From JAFLCM01 sp964510955 (lineage in GTDB: Bacteria; Planctomycetota; Phycisphaerae; Phycisphaerales; UBA1924), in contig CAZEDW010000032.1 in the NCBI GenBank assembly GCA_964510955.1, forward strand, positions 1 through 50,025: a stretch of 50,025 nucleotides of DNA, written 5' to 3'. Shown one piece after another: positions 8,984 to 18,023 of this stretch (its first letter is position 1; every line of letters starts with the position of its first letter). A program made the translations under genes and the position numbers. A model generated the notes under the pieces. The model did not search any database. It saw nothing but the letters and a program-made list of their open reading frames with translations, and had not been told where the DNA came from.

Positions 8984-10879
8984 ATGCACAGCTTTGGTCC
9001 GAAACACTCGGGTAGCCAGATTTCGTGCCGGCCCGCGAGCCGGTGGGTCCTGATCCTGGGTTTGCTGTGCGCCGGGGCGGCGTCGTTCGTCGGCTGTGCG
9101 CCAGCCGGCCCGGCTCGTCGCGCTGGGGCCGGCAGCGGGGAGGGAGCGCTGCCGGTCGTCATCGGCCAGAACAAACTGGACGTCGAACGCCTGTACGTGG
9201 CGCAGGGTCGCCGGGCGGTTATCCCGCTGGTGCCGCCGGACGGGACCCCCGCGGAGACCGTTGCCCGCTGGCGCCCGGGTCGCCCGCCTCGGGTGGTTCT
9301 CGAAAGTGGCGCGGAACTGGCCCCGCGGGTGTACAAGGTACGGGCACGTCCCCCCAGTGACCCGCTGGCCGGCATGCGGTGGTTGCCGCCGCACGTCGAA
9401 TGGGAGTCCGAGCTGCTGACGAGCTTCAGCGAGTCGCAGGGCGATGACGCGTCAGGGGTCCCCGCTGTCTTTGTAGCGGTGGTGGACGTGCCGACGGGGA
9501 TCCCCGAGCGCCGGTTGCCCCGGTTTGTGCGTGTGGACGACCGGGTGCTGGACCTCGTCTGGCTGCCGCCGGTGCCTCAGAACCCTGACGTGGCGCGGGT
9601 GGCCCGCCCCCAGAGTTCGCCGCAGTGCGTGGCGGCGCTTGGCGCAATGCTCGCCGAGGAAGCGGGCGACCCGATGCGCTGCTGGCGCGTCCGCCTGGTC
9701 GCCCCGCGGTTCGGCGAGGACTCGCTGTGGCCCCAGGGCGTTCCGTCTGCGGTGCTGCCCCAGGGCGCTTCCGGCATCGAGCCCGCCGAGAACGAGCCGC
9801 TGCGGGTGGCGGCGGACCAGCTCGACCTCAACGTGCGCGCCGCCATCGATGCGCTGCGACGCCAGGACCGCGACCTGGCGCTCGCCGTTCTCTCAAGGCT
9901 CACGGCGGTTGTCCGCTCGCCGGACGGGACACTGCTGCCGGCGTGGCCGGTGGGCGATCTCGGCGTCGAGCCGTTGATCCGTTCCCTGCTGGACCCCGGC
10001 GCCACCGGGGCGAGCAAGGCGGAGGCCGCGAAGGCGTGGCTGGAGGCGTCGCGGCCGATGAACGCGTGGATTACCGATGACATCGGGGCGCCCCTCGGAG
10101 GGGGGGCCGACGCCGAGCACGCCGCATCGCCAAGGTTCGAGCCGACGGTCGGCATCGCCGACTTCACCGGGTCGACGCCGGAGGTCGCGCGGCTGACCAG
10201 CAACGTCGGGTTCCGTGCCGAGGCGCTGAGGTCGCCCATCTCGGAGTTCCAGTGCATCAGCCTGCGGGCTCCGGTGAGCCTGAACGAGCCCGAGCGTCCC
10301 GTGCTGAGCGCCTCGCTGCGCGGCGCGATGATCGAGCTTCAGCCGATCGCGGGCCGGCTGCCGGTCCGCCCGCCCGGGGTGACCATCGGTCCGCTGCTGT
10401 GCCCGTGGACGCTGACAAGCTGGTTGGCGCGAACCACGTCGCCGACGCCCGATGCCTGGCAGGCAAGCGTGCTGATCCAGCGCCGCGCGGGCGGCGGTGG
10501 GTGGGAGCTGGCCGTGACGGCGCGCCGACCCACGGGCGAGAACGGCCCGGGACCGCTGCGGGTGTGGTGCGGCCCGTTCCAGGCGCCGCGCTGCCGGATC
10601 GTGATCAACGGCGCCGACGCCCATGTCTTCCGGGGTATGTCGGACCGACCCGAGACCGTCGAGGCGCGCGTGGGGCGCACCGATTCGGATGAGACGGTTC
10701 TCGTGACCCTCCCGCCCGAAGCACTGGAGCCCGACGGCGCCACGCTGATTGTCGGCATCGACCGGGACCTGGGTGAGGGGTTGGTCGGCTCGTTCCCGCG
10801 CCCGATGCTGCCGGGGCAGCCCGAACCCGGGCGCCTGGCGCTGGACCTGAGCGCGTGGGGGGCGCTCAAGGGCGAGTAG
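8984..10879 (+). CDS. large lipoprotein of unknown function
   Basis: This 631-residue protein starts with MHSFGPKHSG and has a hydrophobic segment ending in a lipobox-like ASFVGC at about residue 37, so it is probably a lipoprotein. After a short flexible stretch, the body is rich in Pro, Arg and Val, with many beta-type segments and no motif I can assign. The start is ATG 8984, with GGAAG upstream; an ATG-less extension to 8948 would run over the divergent promoter. The gene is followed by a strong GC hairpin (10904-10937). It is divergent from the CBM48 gene. I cannot give a function. Confidence 0.75.
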   Translation: MHSFGPKHSGSQISCRPASRWVLILGLLCAGAASFVGCAPAGPARRAGAGSGEGALPVVIGQNKLDVERLYVAQGRRAVIPLVPPDGTPAETVARWRPGRPPRVVLESGAELAPRVYKVRARPPSDPLAGMRWLPPHVEWESELLTSFSESQGDDASGVPAVFVAVVDVPTGIPERRLPRFVRVDDRVLDLVWLPPVPQNPDVARVARPQSSPQCVAALGAMLAEEAGDPMRCWRVRLVAPRFGEDSLWPQGVPSAVLPQGASGIEPAENEPLRVAADQLDLNVRAAIDALRRQDRDLALAVLSRLTAVVRSPDGTLLPAWPVGDLGVEPLIRSLLDPGATGASKAEAAKAWLEASRPMNAWITDDIGAPLGGGADAEHAASPRFEPTVGIADFTGSTPEVARLTSNVGFRAEALRSPISEFQCISLRAPVSLNEPERPVLSASLRGAMIELQPIAGRLPVRPPGVTIGPLLCPWTLTSWLARTTSPTPDAWQASVLIQRRAGGGGWELAVTARRPTGENGPGPLRVWCGPFQAPRCRIVINGADAHVFRGMSDRPETVEARVGRTDSDETVLVTLPPEALEPDGATLIVGIDRDLGEGLVGSFPRPMLPGQPEPGRLALDLSAWGALKGE

Positions 10880-10903
10880 GCGCGGGCGGCACACGCAAGA
10901 AAA

Positions 10904-10937
10904 GCGCGGGGCCGGCCTCCAGGGACCGGCCCCGCGC
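10904..10937 (-). terminator. terminator between convergent genes, T-tract on the minus strand
   Basis: A 12-bp perfect stem, GCGCGGGGCCGG/CCGGCCCCGCGC, encloses a 10-nt loop. On the minus strand it is followed by TTTTCTT, so it ends the dockerin gene at 11001-12038. On the plus strand the stem alone may stop transcription from the lipoprotein gene. Confidence 0.75.
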
Positions 10938-11000
10938 GGGATGAAGAGAGTTGAAGCCTGCGTGATTCGGCGTGCGATAAACGCCGCTGAAACGGAGCCG

Positions 11001-12038
11001 TCACGGGTTGCTGCGACCGAAGTTGCCGAGGATGCCGGTCAGGTCGGCGGTGTTGATGAAGCCGTCCTGGTTGAGGTCACCGAAGAAGACATCGAAGAAG
11101 CTGTTGACGCGGAACTCCGTGCCCTCCAGCAACTGGATGGTCGAACGCTGGCGGAGCAGCCCCATGCCGTCGAGCTCGAGCACGTACACGCCATCGGGTG
11201 AGTCGAAGTTGATGGCGAAGTTGCCGTCGGAGCCGACGGTGGCGTTGCTCTGCTCGACCACGTTGCCGGCGGGGTCCTTCAGCGTGGCGCGGAGCGTCAG
11301 CACGGGCGAGGTGACGGCGACGTTGAGGTGGCCGACCACCGTCCGTGAGTACAGGCGGAACGAGAGATCATCGATGTTGCCGTCGCACACGTCGATCAAG
11401 GGCTGCGTGAGCGGCGGGAGCTGCAGGGCCGGGCACACCTGGATCGGTCGGCGACCGGCCCAGCGGAAGTCCTCAAGGCCGGGGCGGATACTCTCCTGGT
11501 CCGCCTCGGAAATCTGCAGCCACAGGTGCTGCGGGTTGGCCGCGGTGCCGAACTGCGTGCACAGCCCCACAGGGAGCGCGGCGGACAGGAAGTAGATCGG
11601 GTGCGTCCCGCCCGCGGGGGGGTTGGCCACCAGCGGGTCGCAGTCCCGGGCCACCAGTCGGACGATGTCGGGCGTGACGCACACCCGGCACAGGGGGGCG
11701 GCGGCGGGCTGGCAGTTCTGGTCCGGGTAGATGGCGATGTAGAACGGGCGCTGACCCTGAGCGGGGGCGCTCAGCCAGCCCCACCAGTCGATGCGCAGGA
11801 TCGGCCCCTGCTTGGTGCACATCCAGTCGTCCATCGCGATCCGCGCGAACGGCACCGGGTTCTGGCAGCTCTGCACCCGCGACTCGAACGTCGCGCGGGG
11901 CGGGGTGTACGGCTGGATCCACTTGAAGCTCGGGACGGGCGAGATAGGCGTTGCGCAGAACGCCTGGGCGCCCGCCGACGAGGCAAGCGAGCACAGGGCG
12001 AGGCCGGCGACGGCCGACGACAGAAGCTTGCGAATCAT
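11001..12038 (-). CDS. secreted protein with C-terminal dockerin-like calcium repeat
   Basis: This 345-residue exported protein has a clear signal peptide (RKLLSSAVAGLALCSL, cleavage after SAGA). The main body contains several Cys residues (CATPISP, CQNPVPFA, CTKQGP, CQPAAAPLCRVC) and shares no catalytic motif I know. A beta-sandwich-like region (about 240-310) precedes the end, GDLNQDGFINTADLTGILGN, a single dockerin-type EF-hand repeat with the D-x-N-x-D-G pattern. In planctomycetes this tail is common on secreted proteins without known cohesin partners, so it may anchor or stabilise. A strong SD (AAGGAG) precedes ATG 12038. The terminator is at 10904-10937. Confidence 0.85.
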   Translation of the reverse strand: MIRKLLSSAVAGLALCSLASSAGAQAFCATPISPVPSFKWIQPYTPPRATFESRVQSCQNPVPFARIAMDDWMCTKQGPILRIDWWGWLSAPAQGQRPFYIAIYPDQNCQPAAAPLCRVCVTPDIVRLVARDCDPLVANPPAGGTHPIYFLSAALPVGLCTQFGTAANPQHLWLQISEADQESIRPGLEDFRWAGRRPIQVCPALQLPPLTQPLIDVCDGNIDDLSFRLYSRTVVGHLNVAVTSPVLTLRATLKDPAGNVVEQSNATVGSDGNFAINFDSPDGVYVLELDGMGLLRQRSTIQLLEGTEFRVNSFFDVFFGDLNQDGFINTADLTGILGNFGRSNP

Positions 12039-12402
12039 GACTTTCTCCTTTTCCTCGCGGGCGCGATCGAGTCAAGTGAACACCCGTTCCCCGCGCGCCC
12101 GCGTCGGGGATGGATGAGAACGGCGGGGTCACGGCGATGACACCTCGACGCCCGAGGCCTGTGGTTGAGATCAGGCTCCGGGGTCCGGGGTTTTCGCCGA
12201 GGTTCTCACCGCCTCGTTTGGGGGTTGTCGTGGGCGATCCGTGGGGTTGCCGGTGGCTCGCTCCGAGGAGCGGCCTCGCGTGCAGCGGATGGGATCAGGC
12301 TGCGGCTCCGGGCGGGATCAGGGCCGGAGCGGGGCAGCCGACACAATCACAGTCGGATTCACACCGCGCAGATGCAAACGGAATTGTGGGACATTTTTGG
12401 CT
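12039..12402. other. intergenic region, no gene seen
   Basis: These 364 bp separate two minus-strand genes. They should hold the promoter of the dockerin gene. The SD is at about 12043-12053. I see no hairpin, repeat or convincing small gene in the rest. Confidence 0.5.
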
Positions 12403-13395
12403 CTAGAGAGGGGACGCGGCCGTCTCTGTGGTCGTTGAACCCGACGGAGCAGTCGACGGCGGCCGTCCGATGCCGGACTGGCTCGCGGTGGTCTCCGCCA
12501 TCAGGTTCGCACGCCGCAGGATGATCAGCACCAACCCGATCACCCAGGCCAGCCCGACAATCACGGCCCAGATGAACATGAACGTGAAGGCGGAGTTCGG
12601 AACGGGCGAGCCCGGAACCCCCCCGGAGCTACTCGAACTGCCCAGCGTGAGCCCGGGGCTGGGCAAGGGAGGTCTCGAGCTGCCGAAGCGATTGAGGTAA
12701 ATCGAGCGGGTGACTTCCGCCAGGGCGTTGTGCTCGGCGCGCCCGGACGGGGATTCGGTGCTGAGCCCGAGCGATTGGAGCGCGACCCGGAGGATCGACT
12801 CTTCCAGGTGCAGGTTGTTGATGTCGAGCGGCTTGCCGTCGGGCCCAACGCCGGAGTAGCTCGGGGAATCGGGGGACGACTCGTCCATTTGGACGATCGC
12901 TGTGCGACCATCGTTGGAACTAATGGTCAGCACGAACTGAACAGAGTAGCCCTTGCTGAAGTCTGTCGTGTGAACAAAGCGAGCTTCGCGAAACGACCGG
13001 GAGTCCGGCGTGTAGGTCATCGTCGTCACGCGGGGGGTGAGGTTCATGCTCGAGACGCCCCGCGACGCCGACACGGACGCGGAGCCCGCGATCCCAGCCA
13101 CCCCGACCAGAAGTGCGCCGAACGTCCAGCCCGCGACCCCGCCCACCATCGATCCACGCCGGCGCGTCTCCATCGGCCCGGTGATGATGCCCGTGCGCCG
13201 AAGGTCGGTGCCGCACTCGGGGCACGTGAACGTGCTCAGCCCCGCGACCTTGTACTTGCACTTCTCGCACGCCGCCTCCGCCCGCGAGCCGCGCGGGCGC
13301 GTGATGCACAGCCACACCGCCCGGGCCGACACCACAACGGGCGCGGTCAGCAGCAGACCCCAGAGAAGTGCGCCGAAGAACCAGAAGCCGCCCAT
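12403..13395 (-). CDS. membrane protein with zinc-ribbon, unknown function
   Basis: This 330-residue protein has an N-terminal membrane segment (FWFFGALLWGLLLTAPVVVS), then a four-Cys zinc ribbon CEKCKYK...CPECGTDL (CxxC-x13-CxxC) facing the cytoplasm, a second membrane segment (VAGWTFGALLVGVAGIAGS), a long probably external domain, and a third membrane helix near the C-terminus (FMFIWAVIVGLAWVIGLVLI). ATG 13395 is preferred; GTG 13440, next to the stop of the upstream gene, is possible and would add 15 residues. It follows the lipoprotein gene 13441-14064 closely, so the two are probably one transcript. The ribbon resembles those in many planctomycete membrane proteins and does not identify a function. 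Confidence 0.75.
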   Translation of the reverse strand: MGGFWFFGALLWGLLLTAPVVVSARAVWLCITRPRGSRAEAACEKCKYKVAGLSTFTCPECGTDLRRTGIITGPMETRRRGSMVGGVAGWTFGALLVGVAGIAGSASVSASRGVSSMNLTPRVTTMTYTPDSRSFREARFVHTTDFSKGYSVQFVLTISSNDGRTAIVQMDESSPDSPSYSGVGPDGKPLDINNLHLEESILRVALQSLGLSTESPSGRAEHNALAEVTRSIYLNRFGSSRPPLPSPGLTLGSSSSSGGVPGSPVPNSAFTFMFIWAVIVGLAWVIGLVLIILRRANLMAETTASQSGIGRPPSTAPSGSTTTETAASPL

Positions 13396-13440
13396 GGCGA
13401 AGCCTAGCCGCGCGCCCGGGCCATCACGCCCGCGGCGCAC

Positions 13441-14064
13441 TCACCGCACCATCAGCAGCCTGAACTTCCCCTGCTCCACCACAAGGTCCATGGTGCGATA
13501 CCTCAACTGCAGAATCTCCGAGCTGTCCATGCTCAGCCGGAAGGCGTTATTGCCCAGCGAGGTCATCATCACCCCAGGCGTCTGCTCCCCCGCGGGCATG
13601 ACGCTGATCAGCTTCTCGATATCGCCCTGGTTCCGCACCAGCCACTGCACGGCGTCCTGCGGCTTTTTCCCCGCCGCGAGGTACGACTGACGCGTCCGCT
13701 GCGAGAGCACCTGGGTCTCCAGCAGCTCATACTCCTGGTCGCGCAATGTCTCGAACAGGTGCTGGATGAGCTCGCGCGGCGACCTTGAGAGCAGCACCGT
13801 CGTGCCGTCGTCCAGTTGGCGGCGCAGCGGGCGCCCCTCCACGGGGCTGCCCGGGGCGTCCTGTGGGATCACCTTCGCCCAGGTATCGCGGGGTGGCCCG
13901 GCCTGGGCCTGCTTTTCATCCTGGGGAAGGTTTGAGCGTCCGCCGGGCAGATTCGCCAGGCCGGTCAGCCCGCCGCGCACCGCGACCACGCGGCGCTCGG
14001 TCTGACACGCCGGGAGCAGCATCGAGGCCGAGCAAGCAAGAATGAGGACGCACCGGGCCTGCAT
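13441..14064 (-). CDS. lipoprotein of unknown function
   Basis: This 207-residue protein has a short signal sequence with a lipobox (LACSASMLLPAC), so it should be lipid-anchored. The middle (about 80-150) is a helical, charged segment (SPRELIQHLFETLRDQEYELLE) and the end has beta-type sequence (FRLSMDSSEILQLRYRTMDLVVEQGKF), which is reminiscent of small NTF2-like folds, though that is only an impression. It abuts the zinc-ribbon membrane protein gene downstream and lies 119 bp after the next gene upstream, all on the minus strand, suggesting a shared envelope role that I cannot name. Confidence 0.75.
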   Translation of the reverse strand: MQARCVLILACSASMLLPACQTERRVVAVRGGLTGLANLPGGRSNLPQDEKQAQAGPPRDTWAKVIPQDAPGSPVEGRPLRRQLDDGTTVLLSRSPRELIQHLFETLRDQEYELLETQVLSQRTRQSYLAAGKKPQDAVQWLVRNQGDIEKLISVMPAGEQTPGVMMTSLGNNAFRLSMDSSEILQLRYRTMDLVVEQGKFRLLMVR

Positions 14065-14183
14065 GATCGGATCGTACGACGCACACCCAGGCGTTCGGTT
14101 CGGGGCTGATCACCCAACTGGATTTGCGCGGCGCGTGGAGGGCAGGCGAACCCGGTGGGCTCGCCGGGCGCAACTGATCTGGG

Positions 14184-14750
14184 TCAGAGCGACGCGGCGG
14201 GACCTCTGGGGTGCCCCAGCATTTCGGGCGCAGCGGGCCGTGTGTCGCGAGGGCGCCGCGCCCGCTGATCCGACGCCGGGAGCAGGCCGTACAACACGGC
14301 CACCGCGCCCACCACGATCACCCACATGCGGGCGGTGGCGTTGGTGGCCAGCTTGTGCAGCAGCGAATCCGGCGCGGGGATGGGAGCGGGCGGCTCGAAG
14401 GGGGGCTCAAGGTCCGCGAAGACCCCCGCGCCCCGGTTGACCACTTCGGTTGAGTTGATGAGCGCCATCTTGTCCGCCGGGGCCAGGTTGAGCTGCCCGG
14501 CGGCGAGGGCCTTCATCAGTGTTTCATCGCGCGTGGAGAGGGCGGTGAGATAACGGGCGTAGTTCTCAAGCCGTCTGGCCCGGTGAGATTCCAGCGCGAT
14601 CGCCCGGTCGCGGGCTTGGTGAGCCAGCCTCAGGTCGTCCTGGGCGGGGATGACGGCGATCGAGGCCAGCAGCGCCGCGCCCGAGAGAATGAACAGCCAG
14701 CCGGGGTCGATCCGGAACAGAGGCTTGAAGATGGGAGATTCGTCAGCCAA
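14184..14750 (-). CDS. bitopic membrane protein with coiled-coil segment
   Basis: This 188-residue protein has a membrane helix at about 18-36 (WLFILSGAALLASIAVIPA), a charged helical segment (DDLRLAHQARDRAIALESHRA and following, about 38-70) that may form a coiled coil, a Pro-rich linker (PPFEPPAPIPAPD), and a second helix near the C-terminus (MWVIVVGAVAVLYGLLP). It begins at TTG 14750 (TTG GCT GAC GAA), an uncommon start. It does not match a family I recognise. Its place upstream of a lipoprotein and a zinc-ribbon membrane protein on the same strand suggests a cluster of envelope proteins. Confidence 0.7.
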   Translation of the reverse strand: MADESPIFKPLFRIDPGWLFILSGAALLASIAVIPAQDDLRLAHQARDRAIALESHRARRLENYARYLTALSTRDETLMKALAAGQLNLAPADKMALINSTEVVNRGAGVFADLEPPFEPPAPIPAPDSLLHKLATNATARMWVIVVGAVAVLYGLLPASDQRARRPRDTRPAAPEMLGHPRGPAASL

Positions 14751-14870
14751 CGCCCGGATATCGACGATTCGGACGGCGGCGGGCCAGATTTGCGCCCGGG
14801 CGGGCGGGTCGGAGGCGGGCCGGGGCGGGGTCGGGGGCGGGCCGGGGGCGAGCCGAGTTGGGTGGCCCGT

Positions 14871-15560
14871 TCAGCCCTGGAGCTTCTCCATCACCGTCCG
14901 CCAAAGCGCGGCGGCGCACACCGCGCCGACAACAGGCCCGACCCAGTACGCCGCGTGCACGTCCCAATGCCCACCCACCAGGGCGGACCCAAAGCTGCGG
15001 GCAGGGTTCATCGACGCGCCGGTGAGCGGCCCGATCGCGAGGATGTCCGCGGCGACCGTCAGGCCGATGCCGAAGCCTCCCACGGCCATCTTGCCCCCCA
15101 CGCCGCGCTGGTCCACCGCCGAGCCCAGAACGCTGACCATCAGGAAAAACGTGGCGATGCCTTCCAGCACCAGGAGCATGCCCATGTCCGCCGTGTCCCC
15201 GCTGGACAGCGAGCCGAGGGTGGCCCCGAGCTTGACGGCCTGAACCGCTGCGGCGGGGAATGCCTTGCTGAGAACCGCGGCCGCCGCCGCGGACCCGGCG
15301 CACTGGGCGATGATGAACGCGATGGCCTGTGAGAACCTCTGCTTGCCGCCCGCCGCGAGCCCGAGCGATACCGCCGGGTTGAGCTGACCGCCGGAAATGT
15401 GCATGAACGCGGTCACCATCGTGCCCAGTGCCAGCCCGTGGGCCAGCGCGATGGCCAGCAGGTTCTGGCCGCCCGTGTTGATGATGCACGCGCCGCCAAC
15501 GAACATGAGTGCGAAGGTGCCGATGAACTCGGCCGCGCAGCCGGGGATGAGCTTGTTCAT
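14871..15560 (-). CDS. MIP-family aquaporin
   Basis: This 229-residue protein is a water channel of the major intrinsic protein family, with six membrane helices and the two half-helix NPA motifs at residues 61-63 (GGQLNPAVSLG) and 185-187 (GASMNPARSFG). R188 is the selectivity-filter arginine. The length and lack of glycerol-facilitator insertions favour an AqpZ-like water channel over GlpF. The minus-strand -10-like TATTCT (15567-15572) ends only 6 nt before the ATG, so the transcript may be leaderless. It is not in an operon. Confidence 0.92.
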   Translation of the reverse strand: MNKLIPGCAAEFIGTFALMFVGGACIINTGGQNLLAIALAHGLALGTMVTAFMHISGGQLNPAVSLGLAAGGKQRFSQAIAFIIAQCAGSAAAAAVLSKAFPAAAVQAVKLGATLGSLSSGDTADMGMLLVLEGIATFFLMVSVLGSAVDQRGVGGKMAVGGFGIGLTVAADILAIGPLTGASMNPARSFGSALVGGHWDVHAAYWVGPVVGAVCAAALWRTVMEKLQG

Positions 15561-15721
15561 GGCGTCAGAATACCGTCGCGGCGCCGGAGCGGCGGGTCAG
15601 GAAGGCGTTGGGGAGGTTCGGGTACACTCAGGGGCATCCATGACCGCGCCGGACGCCCCGGACGCCCCGGTTCCGGAGGGTTCGGTCGGCGGCAATGACC
15701 CCTTTTCCGCGGAGCCCACCC

Positions 15722-17908
15722 GTGACGCGACGTGTTGGTAATCGCATCCTGACCCTGACAGCCACGCTCGCCCTGCTCGTTGGCGCGGGCGTGTCCAACG
15801 CCCGGCAGGCATCCGCGCCGGCGGCCTCGCCTCCGGCCACCCCGGACAAGGCTTCAGCACCGGCGTCGAACCCCTGGCTTGAGCGGGCCAACAAGCTCGT
15901 GGCGGCGACCCCCGGCACCGAGGACCTCGGGCCGGTGTTGCTCCCCGCCATCGCGGGCATGGACACCCCGCCGGGCGAGATCGGAAACCTCGACGCGGCC
16001 ATGCTGCTCGGCGCCAAGAGCAAGGACTGGAAGGCGGCGACCGACTGGGCCAAGGCCGGGCCTCAGGGTTCGGCCCTGACGGCCCTCGAGAAGGTGACCG
16101 ACCCCAAGAAGAAGTTCTTCCTGGGCTTGCCCTACAGCACCGCCGGCGTGGACGCGGCGTGGGTGAAGGCGGGGATGTGCGTCGATCTGCCGCGCGACGG
16201 CCTGCTGGCGGGGGCGAAGTTCAGGTATCTCGCCGGGTTCGAGCGGCTTTTCGCGCTGATCAACGTCGAGGCGACGCGCCTGGCCGAGGACGGGAAGGTC
16301 GATCAGGCGATGGTGCTGATGATCCGGTGGGTCCGCCTGAACAAGGCGCTGTTCGAGCGTGAGAGCGTGCACGAGCGGCGCTGGGCGATGGGCATGATGG
16401 AGGCCGCCGGCGAGCGCATCCGCGACATCGTCTACACCTACCGTGACAAGCTGACCGCGGAAGTCTGCCGGGTGACGTCGGATGACCTTGACGAGCGGCT
16501 GATCCAGGTCCAGCGGCTGCGGCTGCCGGCGGTCGAGCGGATCGCGTGCGAGCAACTGGCCGAGAAGGTGATCAAGGAAAAGGGCGAGGTGGACGCCGGC
16601 AAGTTCGCCGCAACGCTCGCCCGGCTACAGGCCGGCGAACGCCCCCTGACCCTGTTCGGTGAGGCGGCGTTCTTCAGAGATCTGGCTGGGCGGCACGCCG
16701 GCTGGTTCGACACGAAAGACCAGATACGAAAGGTGTTCGACGGCTGGCAGAATCGCTGGCAGGTCGAAGACCTCCACGACAAGCTGCTGGAGATCCCCAG
16801 CGACTTCGCCAAGATGGACAAGGCCAAGTTCGCGCTCATCGACGTGGTGGCCCGCGACATCGAACTGATGCAGGGTGAACGGCTGCACCTGTACGCCGCG
16901 ATGGGCGGCACGCGCATGGCCCTGGGCTGCGCCGGCTACGAGCGCAAGGAAAAGGTCTGGCCGCCGAATATCTCGGCCATCGCCCCCAAGTATGTGCGCG
17001 CCCTGGACAACGACCCGTACAACTACGACAAGAAGTACAAGGCGCTCGGCTCGTACCACTACCGGGTCCCCATCCGCGACGACCCCAAGAGCGAGCGGGT
17101 GGCGCCCCAGCCGCACGAGATGACGGTGGGGGTGGGCAAGGGGAAGGCGGCGGCGCCGTCGGACCCGATGCTGGAAGCGTTGGCGGCGGGGATCAAGACC
17201 GGGATGAAGTTCGGCGCCGACAAAAACGTGAAGGCGTCTGACCTGGACTTTGACGGCATGCTCGCCGACATCGACGCCGCGAAGAAATCGGTCGTGGCCA
17301 GGGCCGGAGAGGTGGAGATGTCGGACTCTGATCTCGCGGCATTGACTGAGGCCATGAAGATCGCCGCATCGATGCCCGACGCAAACGTGGAAATGCTGCG
17401 GGGCCTGATCACCGCGGGGATCAAGAAAATGGGCCCGCAGGGCGAGGCCATGCTCTCAAAGCTCGACGCGCAGCTCGGCGTGAGCTTCGATTCTTACCTG
17501 ACAACGCTGTCGAAGATTGAGACCGCCAACAACAAGGTCCCGGAGGTGCAGGAACTGCGCCGGGTTGCGGGGAGCGGCGGGAAGCTGACGCTCGAGCAAG
17601 TGAAGAAGGCCTACGTGGCCGGGGCGACCGCGCTCACAAGTGACACCCCGCTCTTCACCGAATACCTCCAGATGATGTCCAAGATGATGAAGGCCCCGAT
17701 CGGCCGCGAGATCCGCAAAGCGCTCGGAATCAACGACCCAGCCTCGCCCGACAACCAGTTCACCGTCACCATCACCGACAAGCAGTTCCTCCTCTACTCC
17801 GTGGATGCCGACATGGTGGACGGACGGGCCCGGTCCGTCGGCACCGGCGGCTCGGACATCCTGTACTGGCCGCCGGTTCTGAGCCTCCGGCGCGAGCACG
17901 CAAACTAG
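15722..17908 (+). CDS. large exported protein of unknown function
   Basis: This 728-residue protein has an N-terminal signal peptide (ILTLTATLALLVGAGVSNA, cleavage near residue 27) followed by an Ala/Pro/Ser linker. The mature part is mainly helical and charged and contains no motif I recognise; the middle contains GYERKEKVWPPNI and TYRDKLTAEVC-type segments typical of helical solenoid or planctomycete-specific families. I chose GTG 15722 because GGAG lies 7 nt upstream; ATG 15695, 9 codons earlier, is the alternative. The end (FTVTITDKQFLLYSVDADMV) has a beta-rich domain with a final tail of Arg and Glu. No close neighbour explains its role. Confidence 0.8.
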   Translation: MTRRVGNRILTLTATLALLVGAGVSNARQASAPAASPPATPDKASAPASNPWLERANKLVAATPGTEDLGPVLLPAIAGMDTPPGEIGNLDAAMLLGAKSKDWKAATDWAKAGPQGSALTALEKVTDPKKKFFLGLPYSTAGVDAAWVKAGMCVDLPRDGLLAGAKFRYLAGFERLFALINVEATRLAEDGKVDQAMVLMIRWVRLNKALFERESVHERRWAMGMMEAAGERIRDIVYTYRDKLTAEVCRVTSDDLDERLIQVQRLRLPAVERIACEQLAEKVIKEKGEVDAGKFAATLARLQAGERPLTLFGEAAFFRDLAGRHAGWFDTKDQIRKVFDGWQNRWQVEDLHDKLLEIPSDFAKMDKAKFALIDVVARDIELMQGERLHLYAAMGGTRMALGCAGYERKEKVWPPNISAIAPKYVRALDNDPYNYDKKYKALGSYHYRVPIRDDPKSERVAPQPHEMTVGVGKGKAAAPSDPMLEALAAGIKTGMKFGADKNVKASDLDFDGMLADIDAAKKSVVARAGEVEMSDSDLAALTEAMKIAASMPDANVEMLRGLITAGIKKMGPQGEAMLSKLDAQLGVSFDSYLTTLSKIETANNKVPEVQELRRVAGSGGKLTLEQVKKAYVAGATALTSDTPLFTEYLQMMSKMMKAPIGREIRKALGINDPASPDNQFTVTITDKQFLLYSVDADMVDGRARSVGTGGSDILYWPPVLSLRREHAN

Positions 17909-18023
17909 GAGACGCTCCGTCGATTGCCCCGCGCACGAGCGTGGGGAACAGCCCCGCGACCTTTCGTCGTTTCGCGGCATCCAAACTCCGAACATCCGCG
18001 CTGCTCCGCGTTCCTCCCCAAGA

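Noticed and set aside
15640..15741. 34-codon upstream frame overlapping the start of the large exported protein gene
   Set aside because: It is Pro/Asp-rich without an SD; it could be a leader peptide but nothing supports this.
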